A stretch of DNA of 64,000 nucleotides from Haloimpatiens lingqiaonensis (GCF_044502415.1 NZ_CP172402.1); one strand, 5' to 3'. Shown: positions 44,069 through 53,353, counted from the stretch's first letter. The notes: generated from the sequence alone by a model not told the origin. Numbers and translations: made by a program.

Positions 44069-44704
44069 ATGAGATTAAGGAAAAAATGGTGGGCAAGGCC
44101 CGAACTAGAAAAAAGTGAATTGTTTATTCCGGATGCTAAAGAATTAAAAGGAAAATGGCATGAAGAATTTAAAAATAATAATGACATATATTTAGAATTA
44201 GGATGTGGAAGAGGTGGATTTATATCTAAAGCAGCCACAAAATATCCAGATAAAAATTTTGTAGCGGTGGATCTTAAAGATGAAGTTTTAATATATGTGC
44301 TTAAAAGGCTTCAAGAAGAGGAAATTGGAAATGTAAGAATAACAGCTATGAATATAATGGGTATATCTGATGTATTTCAAAAGGGTGAGGTTAAAAGGAT
44401 ATTTATAAACTTTTGTAACCCATGGCCTAAAGAAAGACATAAAAAAAGAAGGCTTACCCATACAAAATTTTTGGAATACTACAAGCAGTTCATAGAAAAA
44501 GGATGCCAAATATGGTTTAAAACTGACGATGATGAATTGTTTGAGGAATCTTTAGAGTATTTTAAAGAAAGTGGATTTAGTTTTAAATATTTAACTAGAG
44601 ATTTGCACAGTGAAGATTTTAAAGATAATATAGCCACTGAATATGAAACTAAATTCGTACAAATGGGAATAAAGATAAAGTTTTTAATAGCTGAATTAAA
44701 TTAA
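44069..44704 (+). CDS. trmB: tRNA (guanine-N7-)-methyltransferase TrmB
   Basis: 211 residues from ATG 44069, after AGGAGG. The SAM-binding region is LELGCGRGGFISKAA and FVAVDLKDEVLIY. The signature INFCNPWPKERHKKRRLTH is diagnostic of TrmB, which makes m7G46 in tRNA. The C-terminal YETKFVQMG motif is also present. Length is normal. A terminator hairpin follows at about 44.72-44.76 kb. Confidence 0.97.
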   Translation: MRLRKKWWARPELEKSELFIPDAKELKGKWHEEFKNNNDIYLELGCGRGGFISKAATKYPDKNFVAVDLKDEVLIYVLKRLQEEEIGNVRITAMNIMGISDVFQKGEVKRIFINFCNPWPKERHKKRRLTHTKFLEYYKQFIEKGCQIWFKTDDDELFEESLEYFKESGFSFKYLTRDLHSEDFKDNIATEYETKFVQMGIKIKFLIAELN

Positions 44705-44718
44705 ATAAAAGTTATATA

Positions 44719-44761
44719 TGCAAGGCTGTACTTGAAAAGGTAAGGCCTTGTTTTTTTTATT
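44719..44761 (+). terminator. Terminator of trmB
   Basis: GCAAGGC near 44720 pairs with GGCCTTG near 44744, around a loop with a partial inner stem, followed by eight T. Confidence 0.7.
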
Positions 44762-44891
44762 TTTAATATTAGAATTAAAATTTACGAACTACTTACTGAA
44801 ATAAAAGAAATATGTTAGTATTATTATGTAATTTATTATAAATACATAGGAATTTAAAACTAAAAAGGCTCATAAGGATGGGGGAATAAGC

Positions 44892-45965
44892 ATGTCATTA
44901 TTAGAAAGTACATTAAAAGAAATTAAGCCTTTAAATGAAGATGCAATAAAAAAAGCATGGAATAGAATAGATAATTTAACTAAACCTATTGGCAGTTTGG
45001 GAAGACTTGAGGAAATAGCTGCTCAAATGGCAGGTATTACGGGAGAAGTTTTTCCTAAGATAAAAAATAAAAATATAATAATAATGTGTTCAGATAATGG
45101 AGTTGTAGAGGAAAACGTAAGCAATAACTCTCAAAAGATAACTAGTATAGTTACAAATAATTTTACGAGGGATATAACAGGAGTGCATGTTCTTTCTAAA
45201 TTTACCAACACAGACATGACTGTAGTGGATATAGGTGTAAATTGCGATTTCCATAATAATTTAATAATAGATAAAAAAATTTCTTATGGCACAAAAAATA
45301 TGGCTAAGGAACCGGCCATGACAAGAGAACAAGCTATAAGAGCTGTAGAAATAGGTATAGAAATGGTAGATAACCTAGTAGAACAAGGAGTAAATTTATT
45401 TGGTACAGGGGAAATGGGAGTGGGAAATACTACTACCAGTGCAGCGGTTTTGAGCGTGCTTTGCGATTTAGAACCTGAAATAACTGCAGGTAAGGGTTCT
45501 GGAATAACAGACACACAATTAATGTGTAAGAGAGAAGCTATAAAAAAAGCTATAGAAGTAAATAAGCCAGATAAAAATGATGTAATAGATGTATTATCTA
45601 AAGTTGGAGGATATGATATAGCAGGGCTCTGTGGATGTTTTTTAGCAGCAGCAAAAAATAGAGTACCTATTGTTATAGATGGATTTATAGCGTCAGCAGC
45701 AGCACTATGTGCTTGTAGGTTAAAACCTCTGTGCAAAAATTATATATTCTCATCACATTTATCAGCGGAACCTGCTGCTATACACATGTTAAAAGAAATA
45801 GGTGTAGAGCCTCTGCTTAATTTGAAAATGAGATTAGGTGAAGGATCTGGATGTCCATTAGCTTTTAACATAATTGAAGCTGCTATTTATACTATGGAAA
45901 ACATGGGAACCTTTGAGGATGCTTCTTTAGATGTTAATGAATATATAGATATAAGAGAAAAATAA
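44892..45965 (+). CDS. cobT: CobT, nicotinate-nucleotide:dimethylbenzimidazole phosphoribosyltransferase
   Basis: 357 residues from ATG 44892 (GATGGGGGAA upstream). Family blocks: TKPIGSLGRLEEIAAQM near the start, IIIMCSDNGVVEENVS, GTGEMGVGNTTTSAAVL, and SSHLSAEPAAIHML near the end, with the catalytic Glu in that last part. It makes alpha-ribazole phosphate, the lower-ligand nucleotide of cobalamin. It starts a series of five cobalamin genes running to 48770. No cobalamin riboswitch can be recognised in the 130 bases before it. Confidence 0.95.
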   Translation: MSLLESTLKEIKPLNEDAIKKAWNRIDNLTKPIGSLGRLEEIAAQMAGITGEVFPKIKNKNIIIMCSDNGVVEENVSNNSQKITSIVTNNFTRDITGVHVLSKFTNTDMTVVDIGVNCDFHNNLIIDKKISYGTKNMAKEPAMTREQAIRAVEIGIEMVDNLVEQGVNLFGTGEMGVGNTTTSAAVLSVLCDLEPEITAGKGSGITDTQLMCKREAIKKAIEVNKPDKNDVIDVLSKVGGYDIAGLCGCFLAAAKNRVPIVIDGFIASAAALCACRLKPLCKNYIFSSHLSAEPAAIHMLKEIGVEPLLNLKMRLGEGSGCPLAFNIIEAAIYTMENMGTFEDASLDVNEYIDIREK

Positions 45966-46047
45966 ACACAAGGGAAGAGGTAAAGTGAAAAAGTAAGAAC
46001 TATTATAATTGCTGAAGATTTAAAAAGAGATGAGGTTTTACAAGGAA

Positions 46048-46647
46048 ATGAATATATACTTAGTTCGGCATGGGGAAACAGGTGAAAATGCAAAGGGAAC
46101 TTATTACGGTAGTATGGATGTAGGGTTAAATGCAAGGGGAATTGCCCAAATAGAAACTTTGGCAAATTTTTTTAAAAAGGTAAATATAGATAAGGTTTAT
46201 ATAAGTGATACAAAAAGGGCACATGAAACAGCAAAAATTATATTAAGAGAAAATCCAATGGAGATAATCAAGGATGATAGATTGAAGGAAACTAATTTTG
46301 GAGATTTTGAGGGGAAAACCTTTGAAGAGATTTCTAAAAGGTATCCAAAGGAGTGCCAAGTATGGTCAAAGGATTGGAAAAACTTTAGACCGCCAAATGG
46401 AGAAACTTATGTGGAAATGTACAAAAGAGTTTCTGATTTTATGGATGAATTAAAAAAAATGAACTGTGATAATGTACTTATTGTAACTCATTCAGGAGTT
46501 ATTAAAGGTATTTTATGCTATGTAATGGATGGAAATATAGATTTATTTTGGAAGTTTGCTTGTTCAAATGGAGATAGAGTTTTAATTAAATATGAATATG
46601 GAAATCTTTATTTGGATTCTATAACACACGCTTTATTAGTTGACTAG
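46048..46647 (+). CDS. cobC: CobC, alpha-ribazole phosphatase (histidine phosphatase family)
   Basis: 199 residues. The start is ATG 46048, 11 bases after GAGG; the upstream ATG 46030 would give a weaker site. The phosphohistidine motif LVRHGETG lies directly at the N terminus (MNIYLVRHGETG), with a second His in VTHSGVIKG near residue 150 and DRLKETNFGDFEG in between. In this place, between cobT and cobU, it most likely removes the phosphate from alpha-ribazole 5'-phosphate; a general phosphoglycerate-mutase-like role is possible but less likely. Confidence 0.85.
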   Translation: MNIYLVRHGETGENAKGTYYGSMDVGLNARGIAQIETLANFFKKVNIDKVYISDTKRAHETAKIILRENPMEIIKDDRLKETNFGDFEGKTFEEISKRYPKECQVWSKDWKNFRPPNGETYVEMYKRVSDFMDELKKMNCDNVLIVTHSGVIKGILCYVMDGNIDLFWKFACSNGDRVLIKYEYGNLYLDSITHALLVD

Positions 46648-46797
46648 TTTGCTAGTGGAATAGAAGAAGTACAATTTAAAATTGAGTAGAAAATATTTTG
46701 AAGCTTTTGTAGGGAAAATTCAGTTACTATATTAGTGATTATGTGAGAAATGATTTAGTACTAGAATTATAGCATATAGGAAGGGGAGATTTTTAAA

Positions 46798-47346
46798 GTG
46801 AGTAAAGTGGTTTTAGTTACTGGTGGAAGTAGAAGTGGTAAAAGTAGCTTTGCAGAAAATTTGTTAAAGGATACAGATGATGTACTTTATATAGCTACTG
46901 CTATAGTTACAGATGGGGAAATGAAAGACAGAATAAAAAAACATAGGGAAAGTAGAAATGCAAAATGGGAAACCTATGAGGGATTTAAGGATTTAGACAA
47001 GGTTGTAGAAAAATGTAGCCATAAAAACATAATGCTAGATTGTGTTACGGTTATGATAACTAATTTGATGTTTGAGGAAAATAAAGACTTTGACAATATG
47101 TCTATGGAAGAAGTGGATGAGTTATTAATATATATAAAAGATCAGTTTAATAAGTTTATAAATAAAGCAAAGGAAAAGAATATAAATCTAGTTATGGTAA
47201 CTAATGAAGTGGGAAGTGGATTGGTGCCAGAATATAAATTGAGCAGGATTTTTAGAGATATTGCAGGATTTACCAATCAATTTATAGCTAAAAAAAGCAC
47301 TGAAGTTTATTTTACAGCTTGTGGATTACCGCTAAAACTAAAGTAA
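46798..47346 (+). CDS. cobU: CobU, adenosylcobinamide kinase / guanylyltransferase
   Basis: 182 residues from GTG 46798, preceded by GGAAGGGGAGA. P-loop VLVTGGSRSGKSSFAE at the start, then the KHRESRNAKWETYEG motif with the His used for guanylyl transfer, and NEVGSGLVPEY near the end, all typical of CobU. It phosphorylates adenosylcobinamide and adds GMP to form the activated intermediate that CobS joins to alpha-ribazole. Confidence 0.95.
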   Translation: MSKVVLVTGGSRSGKSSFAENLLKDTDDVLYIATAIVTDGEMKDRIKKHRESRNAKWETYEGFKDLDKVVEKCSHKNIMLDCVTVMITNLMFEENKDFDNMSMEEVDELLIYIKDQFNKFINKAKEKNINLVMVTNEVGSGLVPEYKLSRIFRDIAGFTNQFIAKKSTEVYFTACGLPLKLK

Positions 47347-47432
47347 TTATAAAATACTAATGTAACGAATGCAGCGTTAGTAGGGAATTCACTAGAGATT
47401 TTTTAAAACTAAAGTAATTGGAGATGAGTGCA

Positions 47433-48188
47433 GTGAAAGAATTTTTTAATAACTTTTTACTTTTTGTACAGTTTTTAACTAGAATACCTATAAATAAAAG
47501 CTTGCCTTGTGAAATGGAGAATTTTAAAAGGGGAATTATATTTTTCCCTGTAATTGGAGTTATAATTGGTGAGGTTCAATGGATAGCGGTATATGCTTTA
47601 AGTAGAATTTTACCTGTAAATATAGTTGCAGTTTTTGCAATAATAGCAGCACTTCTCATAACAGGTGCTCTTCATGTAGATGGATGGGGAGATGTGTTTG
47701 ATGGATTTTTTTCCTTTAAAGGTGGGAGAGAAAAAATAATAGAGATAATGAAGGACAGCAGAATTGGAACTTATTCATGTATAGCCATAATTTGTAATTT
47801 TATTTTGAAGTATGCGGGGATATCAAATTTAATTTCTGGTGGTTTTAGTTTATGGATAATAGCAGTGCCTGTAATGGCAAAGTGTTGCGTAGTAATCATA
47901 TGCTATATAGGAAATACTGCAAAAAAAACTGGTTCTGGCAATGTGTTCATAGGGAATGTAGATATTAAGGGGGTAATAATATCCTCTTTAATAGGAGCCC
48001 TTATAATATTGCCTATAGTAGGAGCATTAAACTTTTTAATAATTGCTATAGTGGATATATTTTTAACTTTATTGATAAATATGTTTTGTAAACATTATAT
48101 AGGGGGACATACTGGAGATACTTTAGGTTTTACCAGTGAAGCTGTGGAAATAGTCACTTTAATAATTATGTCTGCTATTACTTTTTAG
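47433..48188 (+). CDS. cobS: CobS, adenosylcobinamide-GDP ribazoletransferase
   Basis: 251 residues from GTG 47433, after GGAGATGA; the frame could be longer (from 47418), but then it would start on the site. Typical CobS start MKEFFNNFLLFVQFLTRIP, then the acidic motif GALHVDGWGDVFDGFFSF with metal-binding Asp residues, and GGHTGDTLGFTSEAVEIV at the C terminus. At least six membrane segments. It completes the nucleotide loop of adenosylcobalamin in the membrane. Its place after cobU is normal. Confidence 0.95.
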   Translation: MKEFFNNFLLFVQFLTRIPINKSLPCEMENFKRGIIFFPVIGVIIGEVQWIAVYALSRILPVNIVAVFAIIAALLITGALHVDGWGDVFDGFFSFKGGREKIIEIMKDSRIGTYSCIAIICNFILKYAGISNLISGGFSLWIIAVPVMAKCCVVIICYIGNTAKKTGSGNVFIGNVDIKGVIISSLIGALIILPIVGALNFLIIAIVDIFLTLLINMFCKHYIGGHTGDTLGFTSEAVEIVTLIIMSAITF

Positions 48189-48254
48189 CTGAGTTATAAT
48201 TATTAAAAGCAGATAATTAACTGCTATAAACTTATTATACTAGGGGTGTTTTTA

Positions 48255-48770
48255 ATGAAAAATTCATATGTTCATGTATATACAGGAAATGGCAAGGGCA
48301 AAACTACAGCGGCTATAGGGCTTGCAGTTAGAGCAGCTATGGCTGGAAAAAAAGTTTATATAGGACAATTTATAAAGGGAATGAAATATAATGAGTGCAA
48401 GGTAGTAGAATACATACCCAATATAACTATAGAGCAGCTGGGTAGGGATTGTTTTATAAATAGAGATCCAGAGGAAGAGGACATACTAGCTGCAAAAAAT
48501 GCTTGGGAAAAATGCAAGCATATTCTTAATTCCAAAGAATATTCCGTGGTTATATTAGATGAAATAACCATAGCATTTTACTATAAACTAATTGACTTAA
48601 AGGATGTAATAGATGCAATAAAAAATAGAAATGATCAAATAGAAGTAGTTATAACAGGTAGATATGCACCAAAAGAAATTATAGAAATGGCAGATTTAGT
48701 TACGGAAATGAAAGAAATAAAACATTATTATACCCAAGGAGTACTTTCTAGAGACGGCATAGATAAATGA
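48255..48770 (+). CDS. cobO: Cob(I)alamin/cobyrinate adenosyltransferase (CobO/BtuR)
   Basis: 171 residues from ATG 48255, after TAGGGGTG; GTG 48246 overlaps that site. A P-loop VYTGNGKGKTTAAIGLAVRA lies at the N terminus, then QFIKGMKYNECKVVEY and the Walker B-like VILDEITIAFYYKL, followed by VITGRYAPKEII. This is the BtuR/CobA(Salmonella) family, which transfers adenosyl from ATP to Co(I) corrinoids. It fits with the cobT-C-U-S genes upstream. Confidence 0.94.
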   Translation: MKNSYVHVYTGNGKGKTTAAIGLAVRAAMAGKKVYIGQFIKGMKYNECKVVEYIPNITIEQLGRDCFINRDPEEEDILAAKNAWEKCKHILNSKEYSVVILDEITIAFYYKLIDLKDVIDAIKNRNDQIEVVITGRYAPKEIIEMADLVTEMKEIKHYYTQGVLSRDGIDK

Positions 48771-48795
48771 TTTAGAAAAAAAGGGAGCTGATAAA

Positions 48796-49536
48796 GTGAG
48801 TTTAGGTGGTAAAATAGCATTAGTTACAGGAGCTTCTAGAGGCATAGGTAGAAGTATTGCTATAGAACTTGCTAAAAGAGGGGCAAATGTTATAGTAAAT
48901 TATAAAAAAGACCAAGAGGGAGCAGAAAAAACAATAGAATTGATTAATGAAAATGGTGGAAGAGGTTTTTTATATAAGGGTGACGTGAGTAGCTATTCAT
49001 TTTGCAAAAATATGATTGAAGATATAATAAAAAGATTTTCTAAATTAGATATATTGGTTAACAATGCAGGTATATCAAAAGTAGGCTTGTTCATGGATTT
49101 AACAGAGGAAGAGTTTGATGAAATAATGAATGTAAACTTTAAGGGAGTATTTAACTGTTGTCATGCAGTGGTGGAGCATATGATAAGTAGAAAGCAAGGT
49201 ACCATTGTGAATATTTCATCCATATGGGGCAATGCAGGGGCTTCTTGCGAAGTTATATATTCAGCATCCAAGGGAGCGGTAAACTCTTTTACAAAGGCTT
49301 TAGCAAAGGAATTAGCACCATCGGGCATTAGAGTTAATGCTGTGTCGCCAGGAGTTATAGATACCCAAATGAATAAATGTTTTTCTATTGAGGAAAAGGA
49401 AGCTTTGATTGAAGAAATACCTATGATGAGAATGGGTCAAGGAGAAGACATAGGAGAAGTAGTTGGATTTTTATGTGATGAATCTTCAAGATATATAACG
49501 GGACAAATAATAACGGTAGATGGAGGCTTTCTATAA
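48796..49536 (+). CDS. fabG: 3-oxoacyl-ACP reductase-like short-chain dehydrogenase
   Basis: 246 residues, GTG 48796 behind AGGGAGCTG. Classical SDR with TGASRGIGRSIA (NAD(P) loop), NNAGIS, the Ser of the catalytic triad in VNISSIWG, YSASKGA (Tyr/Lys), and the C-terminal GQIITVDGGF. This is FabG-like and may reduce 3-ketoacyl-ACP, but a stand-alone SDR in the same operon-like set as cobalamin genes may have another substrate. Confidence 0.82.
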   Translation: MSLGGKIALVTGASRGIGRSIAIELAKRGANVIVNYKKDQEGAEKTIELINENGGRGFLYKGDVSSYSFCKNMIEDIIKRFSKLDILVNNAGISKVGLFMDLTEEEFDEIMNVNFKGVFNCCHAVVEHMISRKQGTIVNISSIWGNAGASCEVIYSASKGAVNSFTKALAKELAPSGIRVNAVSPGVIDTQMNKCFSIEEKEALIEEIPMMRMGQGEDIGEVVGFLCDESSRYITGQIITVDGGFL

Positions 49537-49591
49537 AATATATGAAAAAAGTGGTAAAATATATTTAGAAAAGCTTAAGGGGGGATTATTT

Positions 49592-49804
49592 ATGTGGGTA
49601 TTAGTAGGTATAATTTTAACTTTAATAGTATTATTACTTGTGGCCGCTATATTGGGGGCTATAGTTTTACCAATAGCTGTGGTGGTATTTGTAATTGGTA
49701 TAACTATAGCTATAATTTCTGCAGTGTTTAAATTTGTATTGGGAGTACCTTTTTTAATAGCTATTCTCATAATAGCAATAGTATATTATTTTGCTAAAAA
49801 ATAG
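49592..49804 (+). CDS. Small hydrophobic membrane protein, 70 residues
   Basis: Start ATG 49592 is 8 bases after AAGGGGGG; a frame beginning 24 codons earlier lies inside the preceding gene. Two long hydrophobic segments with Gly/Val/Ile-rich sequence (WVLVGIILTLIVLLLVAAIL, later FLIAILIIAIVYYF) and no other features. Function unknown. A terminator-like hairpin (GCGGGTTTAAGTA with partner TACTTACCGC) follows at about 49.84-49.88 kb. Confidence 0.6.
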   Translation: MWVLVGIILTLIVLLLVAAILGAIVLPIAVVVFVIGITIAIISAVFKFVLGVPFLIAILIIAIVYYFAKK

Positions 49805-49838
49805 ATTTTAATTTAATTAAATAAGGATAAAGAATATA

Positions 49839-49880
49839 AAATGCGGGTTTAAGTAGTACTTACCGCTTTTTATATTTTGC
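49839..49880 (+). terminator. Terminator after the small membrane protein
   Basis: GCGGGTTTAAGTA (49843-49855) and TACTTACCGC pair with one bulge, and CTTTTTATATTTT follows. Confidence 0.65.
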
Positions 49881-49909
49881 TTATATTTTAAATGTGGAGG
49901 AATTATTAC

Positions 49910-52246
49910 ATGGCTGGTAGTGATATAATAAAAGTTTCAGTAAGAGATTTGGTAGAATTTTTATATAGAACAGGGGATTTGGTATCTAGTTTTAAAGGAG
50001 CGTCTAGAAATTTAGATGCAATAAAAATTCATCAAAAAATTCAGAAAAAGGGCGGAGAAAATTATAACAAAGAATTTTATTTATGCCATACTTCGGATAT
50101 AGATGGTATAAAAATAGAGATAAGTGGAAGAGCAGATGGTGTAATAATTTTAGAAAATGAAGTTATAATAGATGAAATAAAAACTACTACAAGACCCATA
50201 GATGAAATATATGAAGATTATAATTTAGCTCATTGGGCTCAGGCTAAGTGTTATGGGTTTATATACGCTGATGAAAATTCTCTAAGCAGTTTAAAGATTC
50301 AACTTACATATTATTCTTTTATAGATGAGGATATAAAGACATTTATAAAGGAATTTTCTTTTGAAGAGTTAAAAGATTTTTTTCATGAAATGCTAAATAG
50401 ATATTTAAAATATGCAAAAATGAGGCAAGATTGGGAAAGCGTTAGAGATAATTCCATAAGGGATTTTAAATTCCCATTTGGTAATTATAGAAAGGGTCAG
50501 AGGGAATTTGCTATAGGGGTATATAAAACTTTACAAAAGGGTAAAAAGCTATTTGCTGAGGCACCAACAGGTACAGGAAAAACCTTGGCTACCTTATTTC
50601 CTAGTATAAAGGGCATGGGAGAGGGGATTTGTTCCAAGATATTTTATTTAACAGCTAAAAATATGGGTAAGATAGCTGCTGAAAATACTATGGATTATAT
50701 GCTGGAGCATGGTCTTAAAATAAAGACGGTTTCATTAACTTCTAAAGAAAAGATATGCTTTAAAGATAAAAATTGTGATCCCGATGTATGTCCCTATGCT
50801 AAAGGGCATTATGATAGAGTGGCAGATGCCTTAGAAGAAATTTTTCAAAAGGAAAATTTAATAAATGATGAGAAAATTAAAATATATGCTGAAAAATACC
50901 AAGTATGTCCTTTTGAGTTTTCTCTTGATTTATGCAATTGGGCTGATTGTATAATTTGTGATTATAATTATGTGTTTGATCCTAGAGTTTATTTGAGAAG
51001 ATTTTTTGATTCGTATAATGACTATGTAATTTTAGTAGATGAAGCGCATAACCTAGTAGATAGAAGCAGAGAAATGTATTCTGCTGAATTGAGTAAAAGG
51101 GATATGATGAATTTAAAAAAAATAGTAAAAGAAAAAATACCAGATTTATATAAAAATTTAAATAAAATAAACTCATTTTTTCTTAAAAATAAAAAAGAGA
51201 TAGAGGGAGAATATTATATAAATAAAAGTCTACCAGAAGGTATTCATTCTTTAACTAGGAAGTTTTTAAACATATGTGATAAATGGCTCAGTAGGGAGGA
51301 GGATTGGGAATTTAAAGATGAGCTTTTAGAGGTGTATTTTAATGTAAATAGATTTTGTAAGGTTTGCGAATGGTATGGAGAACAGTATGTAAGCTATTTT
51401 AAAAAGCAAAAGGATGATATTGTATTGAAGTTATTTTGTTTAGATCCATCTAAATTTATAGAATCCTTTGGCAAAGTAGTTAAATCCACTATATTTTTTT
51501 CTGCCACCTTAGCTCCAATGGATTATTATATGAATGTACTTAATGGTGATGGGGAAAGTTATAAATTAAGGCTTAAATCTCCCTTTCCAGAGAAAAATTT
51601 ATGTTTAATAATAGATAATAAAATTTCAACTAAATATTCTCAAAGAAAATTTACATATGACCAAGTAGTACAGGATATATACCAAGTGATTAAATCTAAA
51701 AAAGGAAATTATTTAATTTTTGCGCCTTCCTACGAATACATGGAAATACTATACCAAAAGTTTATGGATTTAAATTTGGAAGTTCAATGCATAAAGCAAG
51801 AATATAGCATGGAAGAGGAAGAAAAAGAGAAGTTTTTGGGGAATTTTACTGAAGGGAAGGATGAGACTTTAGTAGGGTTTGTTGTAATGGGAGGAATGTT
51901 TGGAGAAGGAATAGATTTAACTGGAGACAAACTAATAGGAGCAGTGGTAGTAGGAGTTGGCATGCCTCAAATTTGTGTAGAAAGAGATTTAATAAGAAAT
52001 TACTATGATGAAAAAAATTCAAAAGGGTTTCAATATTCATATATATATCCAGGAATGAATAAAGTTATGCAAGCATCAGGAAGAGTAATAAGAAAGGAAA
52101 CTGATAAGGGTGCTGTACTCTTAATAGATACTAGATTCGGCACAGGTGCCTATAAAAGCTTATTTCCTAAGCATTGGCATGCTAAATTCAAAAGTAATCA
52201 GGAGGATATTATAAAATCATTAAAGGAGTTTTGGGATTCCAAATAG
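49910..52246 (+). CDS. DinG/XPD-type superfamily 2 DNA helicase with Fe-S cluster and N-terminal nuclease-like domain
   Basis: 778 residues from ATG 49910, after TGGAGGAATT. Residues about 1-170 resemble a PD-(D/E)xK fold: EISGRADGVIILENEVIIDEIKT, with spaced Asp/Glu/Lys. The helicase has Walker A AEAPTGTGKTLATL, the Fe-S Cys set CFKDKNCDPDVCPYAK with CPFEFSLDLC later, DEAH box VDEAHNLVD, and motifs V/VI MGGMFGEGIDLTGD and MQASGRVIRKE. XPD-like helicases unwind 5' to 3' in repair. The nuclease domain suggests that it processes DNA ends or flaps; that is inference. A terminator follows. Confidence 0.88.
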   Translation: MAGSDIIKVSVRDLVEFLYRTGDLVSSFKGASRNLDAIKIHQKIQKKGGENYNKEFYLCHTSDIDGIKIEISGRADGVIILENEVIIDEIKTTTRPIDEIYEDYNLAHWAQAKCYGFIYADENSLSSLKIQLTYYSFIDEDIKTFIKEFSFEELKDFFHEMLNRYLKYAKMRQDWESVRDNSIRDFKFPFGNYRKGQREFAIGVYKTLQKGKKLFAEAPTGTGKTLATLFPSIKGMGEGICSKIFYLTAKNMGKIAAENTMDYMLEHGLKIKTVSLTSKEKICFKDKNCDPDVCPYAKGHYDRVADALEEIFQKENLINDEKIKIYAEKYQVCPFEFSLDLCNWADCIICDYNYVFDPRVYLRRFFDSYNDYVILVDEAHNLVDRSREMYSAELSKRDMMNLKKIVKEKIPDLYKNLNKINSFFLKNKKEIEGEYYINKSLPEGIHSLTRKFLNICDKWLSREEDWEFKDELLEVYFNVNRFCKVCEWYGEQYVSYFKKQKDDIVLKLFCLDPSKFIESFGKVVKSTIFFSATLAPMDYYMNVLNGDGESYKLRLKSPFPEKNLCLIIDNKISTKYSQRKFTYDQVVQDIYQVIKSKKGNYLIFAPSYEYMEILYQKFMDLNLEVQCIKQEYSMEEEEKEKFLGNFTEGKDETLVGFVVMGGMFGEGIDLTGDKLIGAVVVGVGMPQICVERDLIRNYYDEKNSKGFQYSYIYPGMNKVMQASGRVIRKETDKGAVLLIDTRFGTGAYKSLFPKHWHAKFKSNQEDIIKSLKEFWDSK

Positions 52247-52289
52247 ATAAAATTATGACTTTGGCAAAAGAAATATATAAATTTTCATA

Positions 52290-52335
52290 AATAAAAACCA
52301 TGCATATAAATAGATTTATTTTATACATGGTTTTT
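52290..52335 (+). terminator. Terminator of the DinG-like gene
   Basis: AAAAACCATG (52295-52304) and CATGGTTTTT pair, with an AT-rich inner part and a long T-run. The ACCATG arms resemble the hairpin at 6.2 kb. Confidence 0.75.
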
Positions 52336-52383
52336 TTATATAGTAATCTTATATATTTTATGACATAAACTTTTTTAGTTTAA

Positions 52384-52453
52384 ATGAACTTTTGCATATA
52401 AAATTTAAATTTTATATTGGAAAGTCTTATTTTATCACTGCGAAAGTTGGAAT
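52384..52453 (+). repeat. Short MITE-like copy
   Basis: AACTTTTGCATATAAAATTT at the left and ATCACTGCGAAAGTTG at the right are inverted relative to each other, as in the 43.06-kb copy but without the purine tract; about 70 bp. Confidence 0.6.
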
Positions 52454-52463
52454 TTTGGTATAC

Positions 52464-52931
52464 TTATTTAATAGGTATGTATATATTAATGACATATTCA
52501 TCCAGGTTAGGGTCACAATAAGCATTATCATATTCTTCTATATCAGGTAATGTAGAATGTTCATAAGATGAATTTGGTAGCCATATACCATATATATATT
52601 CGTAAGTTTGTCCTAAACTGTTAAGAGATCCTTTGTGAGTAAATATGGCGTATTTAGAAAAAGGTATTATCTTGCAAATCATATTTTCAGGAACTTCTTC
52701 AGAATTAGCAACCTTTACAGAAGATATATAAGAAAATTTAGAGCTGCCTGGAAACAATTTGCATATACCGTAGCTCTTTTGTTCATCTATTCTATTTTTA
52801 ATTTCTTCCATTCTAGGATAAAAGCTATTCCAAAGTTTTTTTAATTCATCGTGTTGGTTTTTACCAAAATATTTAGTTCCTATTATTTTAAAAGTATCTA
52901 ATTCCACTATTTTAGGTTCAGATAATTCCAT
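52464..52931 (-). CDS. GyrI-like small-molecule-binding domain protein
   Basis: 155 residues from ATG 52929-52931 on the minus strand, after TTGGGAGGG. Family features: ELSEPKIVELDTFKIIGTKY, the middle block LWNSFYPRMEEIKNR, and FTHKGSLNSLGQTYEYIYG(I)WLP near the end. Stand-alone GyrI-like/AraC-effector-binding domains bind small amphipathic compounds and may protect gyrase or sense drugs. The ligand is unknown. It is alone on its strand, with MITE-like copies on both sides. Confidence 0.8.
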   Translation of the reverse strand: MELSEPKIVELDTFKIIGTKYFGKNQHDELKKLWNSFYPRMEEIKNRIDEQKSYGICKLFPGSSKFSYISSVKVANSEEVPENMICKIIPFSKYAIFTHKGSLNSLGQTYEYIYGIWLPNSSYEHSTLPDIEEYDNAYCDPNLDEYVINIYIPIK

Positions 52932-53048
52932 AAAGTTCCCTCCCAATATATGAAATGGTATAGAAAACAAATTGAATCTAGCATACATTATACACTAATA
53001 AGCGAAAAAATAGTAGCTGAGTTTTAAAATAATTATAAGTTATTTATT

Positions 53049-53121
53049 TAACTTTGGTACATGGATTTTAAGCGCTACATTATTTTTGAATTTCTATTTT
53101 ATAATTGTGAAAATTGAATTA
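53049..53121 (+). repeat. MITE-like copy upstream of brnQ
   Basis: TTAACTTTGGTACATGGATT at the left and TTTTATAATTGTGAAAATTG at the right correspond to the family ends, with about 30 bases between them. It is diverged. The rest of 52932-53353 is AT-rich leader with no support for other features. Confidence 0.5.
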
Positions 53122-53353
53122 TTTAAGATTAACATATTTACCAAATATATTTTGTAAAAATTGAAAGAAACAACTTGAATAAATTCATATATTTTGGTAT
53201 AAATATAATATAACTTCTTTAAAGACAGTGTTATTCATTGATTGAATGTGAAAAACTTAAGTAACTAATATACAGAAAATTTTAAAAATGGATAAAAAAT
53301 TAACAGGTTAATTCAATGCCTGAAAGTTTATTATCTTTGGGGGTGTATTTATC

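Noticed and set aside
44705..44891. Cobalamin riboswitch before cobT
   Set aside because: The gap is short after the trmB terminator and shows no B12-box-like or multi-hairpin structure.
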